Shown: positions 41,636-50,467 of the stretch, in pieces
How the letters are laid out: each line of letters opens with the position of its first letter
How positions within the stretch are numbered: position 1 is the stretch's first letter
NCBI RefSeq assembly: GCF_000429125.1
Contig: NZ_AUBG01000015.1
Span: forward strand, 108,415 to 172,414
Direction of reading: 5' to 3'
Source: Aequorivita capsosiphonis DSM 23843
GTDB lineage: Bacteria > Bacteroidota > Bacteroidia > Flavobacteriales > Flavobacteriaceae
DNA: 64,000 nucleotides
Made by a program: the position numbers and the translations under genes
The notes under the pieces: model-generated
Database searches by the model: none
Seen by the model: the letters and a program-made list of their open reading frames with translations, nothing else
Told to the model about the DNA's origin: nothing

Positions 41636-42076
41636 ATGGAAATTGAAGTTAAAAGTTTTGACGAATTAAGTAAAAAGGAATTGTATGAATTATTGAAACT
41701 TCGAAGTGAAGTTTTTATAGTAGAACAGGACTGTGTTTACAATGATATAGATGGAAAAGATGAACGCGCTCTGCACGTTTTAGGCCGGGAAGATGGAATA
41801 TTAGTGGGGTATGCCCGATGTTTTCAAGCTGGAGATTATTTTAACGAAGCGGCCATAGGAAGAATTTTGGTGCGTGAAAACTACCGAAAGCTGGGTTATG
41901 GCCATCAAATTACAAAAGCATCAATTCAAGCGATAAAAACTAAATATAAAGCGGATAAAATAAAGATATCAGCTCAAACATATTTAGTTATTTTTTATGA
42001 GAGTCATGGGTTTAAAACGAAGGGCGATCGTTATCTGGAAGATGGAATCCCCCACATTGCCATGGTTAGAGCTTAA
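41636..42076 (+). CDS. GNAT-family N-acetyltransferase, ElaA-like
   Basis: A 146-residue acetyltransferase. LYELLKLRSEVFIVEQDCVYNDIDGKDERALHVLG is the ElaA-type start, and the acetyl-CoA site is IGRILVRENYRKLGYGHQI. The end, FYESHGFKTKGDRYLEDGIPHIAMVR, also matches ElaA. The substrate of ElaA proteins is unknown. I chose the ATG at 41636 since the upstream start at 41609 lies inside the CDF gene. A long hairpin terminator follows. Confidence 0.88.
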   Translation: MEIEVKSFDELSKKELYELLKLRSEVFIVEQDCVYNDIDGKDERALHVLGREDGILVGYARCFQAGDYFNEAAIGRILVRENYRKLGYGHQITKASIQAIKTKYKADKIKISAQTYLVIFYESHGFKTKGDRYLEDGIPHIAMVRA

Positions 42077-42083
42077 AACAAAA

Positions 42084-42128
42084 TTATTTCATCGCATTTC
42101 ACTTTAGGAGAGAAGTGCGATGAAATAA
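42084..42128. terminator. Hairpin after the ElaA-like gene
   Basis: TTATTTCATCGCA (42084-42096) pairs with TGCGATGAAATAA (42116-42128), extended inwards by TTC/GAA after a one-base mismatch. The T-run after it is short. It lies between convergent genes and probably ends both transcripts. Confidence 0.65.
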
Positions 42129-42192
42129 TAATTTTCGTATTGTTTTAAAGATGTTTAGAATTTTCAGAAAATACGATATTGCTTAAGATAAA

Positions 42193-42564
42193 TTAAAGCT
42201 TAATTAGGTTTTTCTCCAAATTAAGATCTTTCAGCATTTCGTCAGTAAACTTATAATGTCCACGACGTGTGATGATTTTAAAACGTTGGTTCCGCATTCT
42301 GGTCAACGTATCCAGAAATTGCCATTTTGATTTTAGCAAACGAGGTTTTTCTGACTTTAAACTGATTTCAAAATAGTGTTTTACACCTGCGCGATCTGCA
42401 ACAATATCTGGTGTAATTACAACATCGCTATCTTTCTTATGATAGGATTTGGGAGTTTCATAACCTTCCACATCGGCCTGGATGTGTTCAAAACCCCTGT
42501 TCTCTAAATAGGCCAAAGATTCCATGAGAATCTCTTTATTTTCGTCTCTATCTGTTTTTACCAT
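42193..42564 (-). CDS. Small protein with a possible PD-(D/E)XK nuclease core
   Basis: A 123-residue soluble protein that I cannot assign to a named family. The middle (DSDVVITPDIVADRAGVKHYFEISLKSEKPRLLKSKWQF-type segment) has the order PD, about 13 residues, then E-x-S-L-K on a predicted strand. This is the arrangement of PD-(D/E)XK nucleases and Holliday-junction resolvase-like folds (D near 51, E near 66, K near 70). The N-terminal helix ILMESLAYLENRGFEHIQADVEGY and the final RRGHY segment are compatible. Monocistronic. Catalytic activity is inference. Confidence 0.55.
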   Translation of the reverse strand: MVKTDRDENKEILMESLAYLENRGFEHIQADVEGYETPKSYHKKDSDVVITPDIVADRAGVKHYFEISLKSEKPRLLKSKWQFLDTLTRMRNQRFKIITRRGHYKFTDEMLKDLNLEKNLIKL

Positions 42565-42862
42565 AGCTGCTAAACTACGAAAATATTGATAAACAAGCGG
42601 TTAACTTTATGTTAACTATTCTAATTATTTTTATAACGGATTGTTTTATTGTACGATAGTTTAAATTGAACCTGAATATTTTCTCAGGTGCGGATTGAAA
42701 TATGCTAGAAGTATTTAATTATAATTTCTGAAGTAATTGGATAATAGCATTTTACTAACTAATGAACCTAGAAAATAACCATATCTCAAAAATTGCCTTC
42801 GAAATTTATTAATTTAGCTGAAAAACTTTACTTTAGTAGTTGAATATTAAACAATTGAAACC

Positions 42863-44104
42863 ATGGGAACCTTACAATTTAATAACACGTTTTTTTCAAA
42901 AGTTACTTTTACGATTGTTTTTCTTTTGTTTGGTATAGGGAATATTCAAGCTCAAATGGGTTGTACCGATTCTCAAGCCAATAATTATGATCCCACGGCT
43001 ACTCAAAATGATGGCAGTTGCACTTACGATCCTGTTAATGTTTCTACTACAAATACGTATCCTTTGGATGCTATTCTTTCTGAAACTTCTGGGCTTATCT
43101 ATTGGGATGACAACCTGTGGACACAGAATGATAACAGCGATACTAATCTTTATGCGCTCAACCCTTCCGATGGAGCTATTTTGAACAGTATTTCTTTAGA
43201 TCCTGAAATAAATAAGGATTGGGAAGAAATTTCGCAAGATGAAGATTATGTATATGTAGGTGATTTTGGAAACAACGTTAATGGAAACCGCACCGATTTA
43301 AGGATTTTAAGAGTAAGTAAATCTTCCATTGTAGCAGGAACACCACAAATTGATATTATAAATTTTGCCTATGAAGACCAAATAGATTTTACACCAACAG
43401 GAGCGAATAACACTGATTATGATTGTGAAGCTTTTATTATAGCAGATGAAGCTATCTTTCTTTTTACTAAGCAGTGGGTTAGTAATGAAACTAGGATTTA
43501 TAAGCTGCCTAAAACGCCGGGAACATACCAAGCTGCATTACAGGATACCTATGCGATTAACGGGTTGGTAACAGGTGCTGTTTATAAAAAGAACGAACAA
43601 CTTATCGCACTTTCTGGGTATAGTAACTTTTTGCAACCTTTTGTTTTTCTATTATATGATTACACAGAGGAAGACTTTTTTGGAGCCAATAAACGTAAAC
43701 TGGAAATAAACCTACCTTTTCATCAGGTGGAGGGCATTACCACCGATGATGGTTTAAATTATTTTATAACCAACGAAAAATATACCGCTACAGGAACCAC
43801 CCAGCAATTGCATACTTTAAACCTTACTGAATATTTGGAGGAATATCTTAATGTCATTGCTTTTGAAGAATCTGACCAGTTTAAAATATTCCCAAATCCC
43901 GCTACTTCAATTATTGAAATTAGGAGTAATATGAGTTCCTTTCCTATAACTTATACCATTGTAGATTCGGCCGCAAAAAAGGTGAAAGAAGGAACATTGA
44001 ATGGCCAAAACTCAAGTATTGATATTTCGGAATTGTCCGTGGGCAATTATATTTTTCAACTTGGGAAAGAAACTATAAATTCCTTTAGGGTTATAAAGAG
44101 GTAA
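42863..44104 (+). CDS. Secreted protein with a T9SS type A sorting domain
   Basis: A 413-residue protein with a signal peptide ending GIGNIQAQ. The N-terminus has the GCTDSQANNYDPTATQNDGSCTY motif common in secreted Bacteroidetes proteins. The middle (SETSGLIYWDDNLWTQNDN, KDWEEISQDEDYVYVGDFGNN, TDYDCEAFIIAD) looks like a beta-propeller. The C-terminal 75 residues are a T9SS signal: FKIFPNPATSIIEI, then GTLNGQNSSIDISELSVGNYIFQL and a basic end FRVIKR. The type IX system would export it to the cell surface. Its substrate or partner is unknown. Monocistronic. Confidence 0.88.
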   Translation: MGTLQFNNTFFSKVTFTIVFLLFGIGNIQAQMGCTDSQANNYDPTATQNDGSCTYDPVNVSTTNTYPLDAILSETSGLIYWDDNLWTQNDNSDTNLYALNPSDGAILNSISLDPEINKDWEEISQDEDYVYVGDFGNNVNGNRTDLRILRVSKSSIVAGTPQIDIINFAYEDQIDFTPTGANNTDYDCEAFIIADEAIFLFTKQWVSNETRIYKLPKTPGTYQAALQDTYAINGLVTGAVYKKNEQLIALSGYSNFLQPFVFLLYDYTEEDFFGANKRKLEINLPFHQVEGITTDDGLNYFITNEKYTATGTTQQLHTLNLTEYLEEYLNVIAFEESDQFKIFPNPATSIIEIRSNMSSFPITYTIVDSAAKKVKEGTLNGQNSSIDISELSVGNYIFQLGKETINSFRVIKR

Positions 44105-44207
44105 TCTCAACTAAAATCTGCTGAGTTCAACCCATAATTGCAAACTGTTTATTTTTTAGTTCTTCAAGTGGGTTATTATACTTAAAAATCAAGAATTTTA
44201 TTTCTAT

Positions 44208-44419
44208 TATTCTCCTAAGAAAGTCCGATTGAATGTTCTTACTCTAAGTAGCTCCTGCTTGTGGATTATTAGATAGATCCAAACCGGCACGATAAAAATT
44301 AATGCTAATGCATATAATCCAAAACGGCTGTCTGAATTAATTAAATTTTTTGACCAAAACAATAAAACTATTACTGAACCAATTAAAAAGATGATTCCAG
44401 CCAGTAAATAAGTTGATTT
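44208..44419 (-). pseudogene. Remnant of a small two-helix membrane protein
   Basis: A 70-codon open stretch without a usable start codon. Its translation has two clear membrane helices, YLLAGIIFLIGSVIVLLFW and FGLYALALIFIVPVWIYLII, then HKQELLRVRTFNR. Immediately upstream is an in-frame TAA; the reading frame before that stop (INKIYAKE) also reads as protein-like. This is what a gene broken by one nonsense change would look like. No family was recognised. It lies in the 560-base gap 44105-44665. Confidence 0.4.
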
Positions 44420-44599
44420 TTATTCTTTGGCGTAAATTTTATTTATTTGAGTTATAGTAATTAAATGGTATTTTCCACATTTTACTTCTTTGGTTTTGCC
44501 ATTTTTCATGGCTTAATCTACTCTAGTCGCTGCATCAGATTTAAAGCTATTCTTGTATCTACAGCTTGGACATTTAAGGTAGAGTCTCAAAGTTTAATT

Positions 44600-44656
44600 T
44601 TTAAATCCCCTATTCAAAGGAGGTCTCGATCCGATAGCTATCGGATGCGCTCGACC
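44600..44656. repeat. Composite short repeat containing a 16-bp palindrome
   Basis: TTAAATCCCC-TATTC-AAAGGAGG (44601-44623) resembles the element at 10421-10443. Next to it, TCCGATAGCTATCGGA (44630-44645) is a perfect palindrome set between CTCGA and TGCGCTCGACC. If the palindrome is removed, the flanks join to CTCGATGCGCTCGACC, which resembles a common Bacteroidetes repeat. This suggests insertion of the palindrome into an older repeat. Confidence 0.6.
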
Positions 44657-44665
44657 AGACATATG

Positions 44666-46291
44666 TTACTTCAAAATCTTCCTATACCTTCCTTCATCGT
44701 TCAACACAGCAACCGCTTCCATAATCTCTGGGTTGTGCTCAATTTGATAATTGTACAATCCTTCACGGTAGAAATAACGCTTTAAGATTTCATCTTTTAA
44801 CAAGGACTCTATTTCCACCTTTTTGTCAACCACAGCTTTGTCTTTGGCTTTATTTATAGCAACCATAAGTTGGTTGTAACTCGTTGAAATTTCCTTGCTA
44901 ATTTCATCATCTTCTGAAATTTTTAAACCTTCAGCAAATTTTTTCTCCGTTTCGGTTTCATATTCAAAATGGTTTTCTTTTAAGAACTTGAGAAAATTTT
45001 GAAAATCGTTTTCTCCGAAGTTGAAGTTTTTCCAATCTGTCATTTGATGGCTGTAATAATATTTTGTCGCATAGTCAAAAATGGCATTGTCTTTTAGCAA
45101 AGCAGTGGTAATGGGGCTGTAAACGGCAGATTCCAATTGTACATCTGGAAGAATTCCACCGCCGTCATAAACCGTTCTTCCGCCCTTGGTTTTATAAGCG
45201 TTGTATTCTTTTGCATCTTTCCGAATAGGATCTCCGTTTTCATCGCGATGCCAGTAATCTAAAGCTTGAATAGATCTGCCACTAGGCGTGTAATAACGAG
45301 AAATAGTAACTTTTAACTGGGTTCCATACGTCAATTTTTTTGGACGCTGTACCAGTCCTTTTCCGAAACTACGGGCACCTACAATCACTGCGCGATCTAA
45401 ATCTTGAAGTCCGCCGGAGACAATTTCGCTGGCGGAAGCGCTTCTACCATTCACCAAAACCACTAAAGGAATTTCTGTATCTACGGGTTCCGCTTTGGTT
45501 TTATAAACTTGATTGTATTTTTCAATTACGGATTTTGTTGTGGTAATAACCTGCCCTTTTTCAACAAAAAGATTTACAATGCTAATAGCTTCATTCAAGA
45601 GACCACCAGGGTTTCCGCGTAAATCTAAAATAATTTTTTTCGCACCTTGAGATTTTAGGTCTATCAGGGCTGCTTTGGTTTCAAAGGTGGTTTTGCTGTT
45701 GAATCGGCTTAAAACAATATAACCGATATCGTTATTGATTAATTTATAAAATGGGACTGCTTTAAGTTCTACAGCGCCACGAGTGATTGTAGTAGTTGCT
45801 GTTTTTCCTTGTCTGATGTAGGTTACATCTACCTTGGAACCCGGCGATCCTTTTAATAAATCTCCTGCTTCGTCCTCTAAATCCGCTATTGTTACGGTGC
45901 CAATCTTTATGATTTCATCTCCTGCTTTTAGCCCTGCCTTATCTGCGGGATAATCTTTATAGGGCTCAACAATAATAATTTTGTCCTTTTTGTTTTGAGC
46001 TGTGGCGCCAATACCTGTATAAACCCCCGAATTATTGATTTTAGCGTCTTCTACTTGCTGTTCGTTCCAATAAACGGTATAAGGGTCCAAATCCTCCAAC
46101 ATTCCCTTAATCGCATTGTCCATAAGTGTAGCTGGCGTTACCTCGTCCACATAATTCATGTTTAATTCCTTGAAAAGCGTGGTAAAGATTTCAATTTGTT
46201 TTGCAATTTCGAAGAAATCACTTTTAAAACTTACCGTGGTAAAAAAGATACCTATGGCAACGATGGGAATTAGAATTCTTTTTTTCATCAT
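44666..46291 (-). CDS. S41-family C-terminal processing peptidase (Tsp/CtpA-like)
   Basis: A 541-residue periplasmic or membrane-tethered serine protease. A hydrophobic N-terminus (RILIPIVAIGIFFTTVSF) is followed by a PDZ domain (about 85-175: GIGATAQNKKDKIIIVEPYKDYPADKAGLKAGDEI) and the catalytic core. The nucleophile Ser is in NGRSASASEIVSGGLQD (near 287) and the general-base Lys in ARSFGKGLVQ (near 311), the Ser/Lys dyad of the family. The remaining residues form a C-terminal helical domain. It probably removes C-terminal tails from envelope proteins. It is followed, in transcription order, by a repeat-rich gap. Confidence 0.94.
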   Translation of the reverse strand: MMKKRILIPIVAIGIFFTTVSFKSDFFEIAKQIEIFTTLFKELNMNYVDEVTPATLMDNAIKGMLEDLDPYTVYWNEQQVEDAKINNSGVYTGIGATAQNKKDKIIIVEPYKDYPADKAGLKAGDEIIKIGTVTIADLEDEAGDLLKGSPGSKVDVTYIRQGKTATTTITRGAVELKAVPFYKLINNDIGYIVLSRFNSKTTFETKAALIDLKSQGAKKIILDLRGNPGGLLNEAISIVNLFVEKGQVITTTKSVIEKYNQVYKTKAEPVDTEIPLVVLVNGRSASASEIVSGGLQDLDRAVIVGARSFGKGLVQRPKKLTYGTQLKVTISRYYTPSGRSIQALDYWHRDENGDPIRKDAKEYNAYKTKGGRTVYDGGGILPDVQLESAVYSPITTALLKDNAIFDYATKYYYSHQMTDWKNFNFGENDFQNFLKFLKENHFEYETETEKKFAEGLKISEDDEISKEISTSYNQLMVAINKAKDKAVVDKKVEIESLLKDEILKRYFYREGLYNYQIEHNPEIMEAVAVLNDEGRYRKILK

Positions 46292-46437
46292 TTTTAAAAT
46301 TTATGTTTCCTGCAGGAATTATTTCGTAGAACTTTTCTGGTTTCTATTCTTCAGAAAGATACGAAGAAACAAAACTATAATTATTGAAACGGGATATTGT
46401 AGCTAAAGGTATAAAATACTGAAGAAAAACATAGTAC

Positions 46438-46824
46438 TCACTGTAAATTGCCTCCTAATTTTTTGAGGAGATTTTCCATCGCTTTTTCCAAAGTGAAATA
46501 TTGCGGTTTTACTTTTCCTAAATAAAGGAAAAGCATCACGTATTTCTTGTCGTTAATTTCTTCGAATAAATGTTTGTTTAGCCGATATACCTCACGAAGT
46601 TGACGTTTTACGCGGTTTCGGTCCACAGCCGATTTAAAATTGCGTTTTGGTACGGCGAATGCTGCAAGATTGGTTTCAAGATTTTCGCGCTTTGTCGGCA
46701 GGCACGGCTTCGGAAGAAAAAAGACTTTTATAGGATATTTAGAATAGGTTTTGCCTTCCAAAAACAAAGATTCTATTGTCTTGGCGCTTTTGAGTTTTTC
46801 GGTCTTGGGAAATTTTTGATTCAC
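46438..46824 (-). CDS. rnpA: Ribonuclease P protein component
   Basis: A 128-residue basic protein that supports the RNase P RNA in tRNA 5'-end maturation. It has the start KFPKTEKLKSAKTIESLFLEGK and the family signature FAVPKRNFKSAVDRNRVKRQLREVYRLNK (the RNR helix). In many bacteria rnpA sits beside rpmH; here it lies between the S41 and M1 protease genes, with no rpmH visible. Upstream of it is a cluster of inverted repeats. Confidence 0.93.
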   Translation of the reverse strand: MNQKFPKTEKLKSAKTIESLFLEGKTYSKYPIKVFFLPKPCLPTKRENLETNLAAFAVPKRNFKSAVDRNRVKRQLREVYRLNKHLFEEINDKKYVMLFLYLGKVKPQYFTLEKAMENLLKKLGGNLQ

Positions 46825-46844
46825 AATGTAAATATATAAAAGAA

Positions 46845-46896
46845 AGACCTAACAGGTTCAATTGCTTCAAGTCTCGCAATGACCCCTGTTAGGTCT
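46845..46896. repeat. Nested inverted repeat between rnpA and the M1 peptidase gene
   Basis: AGACCTAACAGG (46845-46856) and CCTGTTAGGTCT (46885-46896) form a perfect 12-bp inverted repeat. The 28-base interior contains a second pair, ATTGC and GCAAT, around TTCAAGTCTC. The interior read on the minus strand resembles the dispersed CATTGCGAG...GAAGCAAT element known from many bacteria. One repeat thus seems to sit inside another. Confidence 0.6.
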
Positions 46897-46913
46897 AGAT
46901 AAGGTTTCCAATT

Positions 46914-46945
46914 CGCCCTTTGGGCTTGCCTGCCGGATGAAGGGG
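46914..46945. repeat. Composite repeat just downstream of the M1 peptidase gene
   Basis: CGCCCTTT (46914-46921) and TGAAGGGG (46938-46945) look like two halves of a CCCTTTGAAGGGG-type palindrome interrupted by about 16 bases, GGGCTTGCCTGCCGGA. The interior is related to the GCCTGCCGGCAGG element at 40213-40233. It ends directly at the stop codon of the peptidase gene. Confidence 0.5.
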
Positions 46946-48787
46946 TTAGCGGGCTTCCTCCTCCCACAAATTATTTTCAGGGTTTATGTCTGCCATTCTT
47001 TGAGTGGCATCAATCATCATATTTTTAACTTTTTTCCCGTTTTTAATTTCAAAAGTGTAGGTTGGAAATGCCCAAGGCCAATCTTCCAAAACAGTGCGAT
47101 TTAATTCCGTAAACGGATTTGGCTTTTCGCCCCACATCATTCTCAATGGAATGTAAAACAGTTCCTGCGAACCGTCTTCATAAGTTACGTAAAGATCTAT
47201 AGGCATTGGCATTAAACCAACTCTTTCTAGAGTTACTTTTGTACTTTCTCCTTCGTTTTCAACCGTTTTTATTCCATAGTCAATGGTGTTTGTTGTCTTG
47301 GTCCAATCGGTTAAATACCAATCGAGTTCAAAACCTGAAACTTTTTCCGCAGTGCGAATAAAATCATTAGGAGTTGGATGCTTAAATTTAAAATCGTTAA
47401 AGTAGCGTTTTAAGGTTTTGGACAGGTTTTCTGGGCCAATAATGTATCCCAATTGCACTAAAAATACGGCACCTTTACTGTATGCATTTACTCCATATGC
47501 TCTATTTGTAGCATATCTATCTGCGTGTGTGGTGGTTGGCTGTTCCTCTCCACTATTCGCCATAAAATAGTAGCTTCTGTAAGAGCCAGCATGTGGATTC
47601 GGTTTATCTTGCTTCATAACATAATTCATCGCCTCACTTGAAATGTAGCTAGTAAAGCCTTCATCCATCCATTCGTGCTTCAGCTCATTGGTCGCCAAAA
47701 CAAATTGGAACCAAGAGTGTGCAAGCTCGTGGGCAGTTACACCTACCAAACTTCCGAATTCGCGTTCACCAGTTATCATGGTGCACATTCCATATTCCAT
47801 TCCGCCGTCGCCACCTTGAATTACTGAGTATTGTTCATACGGGTATGGACCTACATTGTCATTGAAAAACTGCATTAACTCCGCAGTTTTAGGCTGTAGG
47901 TTTTTCCAGTTTTCAGCTATTTCAGGATCATTTTTATAAAAGAAATGTAGCGTAACTCCATTGGGTCCAGGATATGTATCGTGAATATATTCATTATCTG
48001 CAGCCCAAGCAAAATCGTGCACATCTGGTGCTAAAAAGTGCCAAGTGTATTTTCCTTTAACTGGGTGCATGGGTTTCTGCCCAGGATGGGTATAACCGTG
48101 ACCAACAGCTGCTGGATTTTGTAGGTAACCCGTTCCTCCAATAGTATAGGCTTCATCAATGGTTATAGTAACGTCATAATTACCCCAAACACTGTAAAAC
48201 TCACGACCAATGTAAGGATCGGCGTGCCAACCTTCAAAGTCATATTCTGCGATTTTAGGATACCATTGCGTCATTGTTAAGGCAACTCCTCCTTCACTAT
48301 TTCTTCCCGAACGACGGATTTGTACAGGAACTTGTCCATCCCAATCCATTTTGAAAACGGTACTCTCACCAGGAAGAATTGGCTTGTTCAGCATAACTTC
48401 CATCACTGTACCTTTAATTTTATACTTAGCAGTGGCACCATCTTGAGTAAAAATGGTGGGTTTAACATAGCCTATTTCCGAAGGAGTCAACTTTGAAATT
48501 CTATCGCCAACGCGACTATCCGGATCTTTTATGGTTCTAGACCGAACGTCCATTTCGCTTCCCGGTTGAAAAGCGTTAAAATAAAGGTGATAGAAAACCT
48601 TGTTTAAGGTATCAGGAGAATTGTTTGTGTACTTCAACTCCTGTTTTCCCTCGTATTGAAAGGTTTTCACATCCATCTGGACGTCCATTTTATAATCAAC
48701 TTCTTGCTGCCAATAACTTGTGTTATTTTGGCCAAAAGCTGAAACAAAAACAGCTAGAAAAAAGAAAGGACTTAAAAATTTATTCAT
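46946..48787 (-). CDS. M1-family metallopeptidase (aminopeptidase N-like), secreted
   Basis: A 613-residue zinc aminopeptidase with a signal peptide ending VSAFGQ. The zinc site is complete: GVTAHELAHSWFQFVLA followed by KHEWMDEGFTSY (HExxH, then E 18 residues on). The exopeptidase motif reads GGMEYGM in place of the classical GAMEN, as in many bacterial relatives of this branch. A tyrosine in RAYGVNAYSKGAVFL fits the transition-state-stabilising position. It would degrade peptides in the periplasm or outside. Its start overlaps the S8 protease stop by one base, indicating co-transcription of two peptidases. Confidence 0.92.
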   Translation of the reverse strand: MNKFLSPFFFLAVFVSAFGQNNTSYWQQEVDYKMDVQMDVKTFQYEGKQELKYTNNSPDTLNKVFYHLYFNAFQPGSEMDVRSRTIKDPDSRVGDRISKLTPSEIGYVKPTIFTQDGATAKYKIKGTVMEVMLNKPILPGESTVFKMDWDGQVPVQIRRSGRNSEGGVALTMTQWYPKIAEYDFEGWHADPYIGREFYSVWGNYDVTITIDEAYTIGGTGYLQNPAAVGHGYTHPGQKPMHPVKGKYTWHFLAPDVHDFAWAADNEYIHDTYPGPNGVTLHFFYKNDPEIAENWKNLQPKTAELMQFFNDNVGPYPYEQYSVIQGGDGGMEYGMCTMITGEREFGSLVGVTAHELAHSWFQFVLATNELKHEWMDEGFTSYISSEAMNYVMKQDKPNPHAGSYRSYYFMANSGEEQPTTTHADRYATNRAYGVNAYSKGAVFLVQLGYIIGPENLSKTLKRYFNDFKFKHPTPNDFIRTAEKVSGFELDWYLTDWTKTTNTIDYGIKTVENEGESTKVTLERVGLMPMPIDLYVTYEDGSQELFYIPLRMMWGEKPNPFTELNRTVLEDWPWAFPTYTFEIKNGKKVKNMMIDATQRMADINPENNLWEEEAR

Positions 48788-50454
48788 TATTTAGACATTT
48801 TATCGGCCATAATTAGGGCATTATACATATTTACCATTTTTCCTGATTTTGAAATACTTGAAAATGGTTTGGTGTTAGATGGATCATTTCCTAACACTAC
48901 ATCCATATCTGTTGTAATTCCACTATCCAGAATGATTTGCTTTACTTGTTTTGCGGAAAGCTTTGGATAATAAGAACGAATCATTGCAGCTACGCCAGCA
49001 ACTTCAGGTGAAGCCATGGAAGTACCTTGTAAATATTCATACGTGTTTAAAGGAGTTGTTGACCAAATTTTTACACCTGGAGCAAAAACATCAACATTGG
49101 TTTTTCCATAGTTAGAAAAGCCAGCAACTAAATCACTTCCATAAACATAATTAAGAGCTCCAACAGTTAAAAATGAATCTGCCATTTCGGTACCATTATC
49201 AATCTGATCATTTGGATATATATTTACCGTGTCCAGATCCAAACCGTCATTTCCGGCGGCATTCACGATTAAAACATCTTTTGACGCAGCATATTTTAAG
49301 GCATCATAAACCCAATCTGCGTGCGGAGAATAGTATTTTCCAAAGCTGGTATTAAGCACTTTGGCGCCATTATCTACGGCATAACGGATTGCCAAAGCAA
49401 TATCCTTATCATACTCATCGCCATCAGGAACGGCACGCACAGCCATAATTTGTACATTTCTTGCCACCCCTTCCATACCAATATCGTTGTTACGTTGTGC
49501 AGCTATTATTCCAGCCACGTGGGTGCCGTGTTTTACGTTTTCTTTGGTTGGATCTGGTCCTGAAACATTGTTATCTCCATAAACATTGTCCGCAAGGTCA
49601 TCTGGATTATCACCTAAAACGCCACGGAAATCCTTGGTCATATTGAAATTATCCTCAAGTCTTCCATTAAAATATTTTAAACCACCCTCAAGTTCTTTTA
49701 TCATTTCTGGCATAGAATCAGCATAACTGAGCATTTGGTCCAGCATGGCAATTTGTTGTTGCTCTTCCGGAGAAGGGGTTTTAATACCATTAAGATCTTC
49801 CTTGGTGTAATTTTCTTTTCCAAGTTTTTTAGCCATAGCTTCATGGACTGGCTTTAATTGGGAAAGCATTTGTTCGTAACGGCTTTTATTTCGCGTTATT
49901 TCACCTACTTCCTTTTCATATTCGGCTTTTGCTTTTTCATACAGCGCAAAATCCTTTCTATCTGCAGCGCTAATTGAAGACTCGCTTTTTCCTTCAAATT
50001 TAGGGCCGAACTTTCTCATATAACGCACATACTCCATGTTTTCACCAATAATGTCACCAATGAAATTCCATCCGTGAACATCATCAATAAAACCATTATT
50101 GTCATCATCTATCCCATTTCCTGCAATCTCTCCAGGATTGGTCCATAATACATTTTTTAGATCTTCGTGTTCAATATCAACGCCACTGTCTATAACGCCA
50201 ACAATTACCGTTTCTCCTTTTCGGTTTTTAATGATCTCTCTATACGCTCTGTCAACACTCATTCCAGGAACGGTATCTTGAACAAGATCCATTGCCGGCC
50301 AATGTTTCAATTGAGCATCAGTTAGTGGTGCATTTTTTATAGGGTTAGCGTCTATGTTCTGGATTGGAGTAGCGACAATTGCGGCTCCACTTCCACAGCT
50401 TGCCATCACAACTGCCATAGCAACTGCGAAAAAGGCGATCTTAAAGGTTTTCAT
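48787..50454 (-). CDS. S8-family subtilisin-like protease, lipoprotein
   Basis: A 555-residue serine protease with a lipoprotein signal ending VVMASC (Cys about residue 20), so it is probably anchored at the outer membrane. The catalytic triad is complete: Asp in GVIDSGVDIEHEDL (near 127), His in KHGTHVAGIIAAQ (near 315) and Ser in GTSMASPEVAGVAAMI (near 480). About 150 residues of charged helical sequence are inserted between Asp and His, a feature of Bacteroidetes members. It is coupled to the M1 aminopeptidase gene downstream, so endo- and exopeptidase may work in sequence on proteins. Confidence 0.94.
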   Translation of the reverse strand: MKTFKIAFFAVAMAVVMASCGSGAAIVATPIQNIDANPIKNAPLTDAQLKHWPAMDLVQDTVPGMSVDRAYREIIKNRKGETVIVGVIDSGVDIEHEDLKNVLWTNPGEIAGNGIDDDNNGFIDDVHGWNFIGDIIGENMEYVRYMRKFGPKFEGKSESSISAADRKDFALYEKAKAEYEKEVGEITRNKSRYEQMLSQLKPVHEAMAKKLGKENYTKEDLNGIKTPSPEEQQQIAMLDQMLSYADSMPEMIKELEGGLKYFNGRLEDNFNMTKDFRGVLGDNPDDLADNVYGDNNVSGPDPTKENVKHGTHVAGIIAAQRNNDIGMEGVARNVQIMAVRAVPDGDEYDKDIALAIRYAVDNGAKVLNTSFGKYYSPHADWVYDALKYAASKDVLIVNAAGNDGLDLDTVNIYPNDQIDNGTEMADSFLTVGALNYVYGSDLVAGFSNYGKTNVDVFAPGVKIWSTTPLNTYEYLQGTSMASPEVAGVAAMIRSYYPKLSAKQVKQIILDSGITTDMDVVLGNDPSNTKPFSSISKSGKMVNMYNALIMADKMSK

Positions 50455-50467
50455 TGTTTAAAATATA

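Noticed and set aside
44465..44785. A 106-codon plus-strand frame across the gap and into the S41 gene
   Set aside because: It includes the composite palindromic repeat and the antisense of the S41 3' end; not protein-like.
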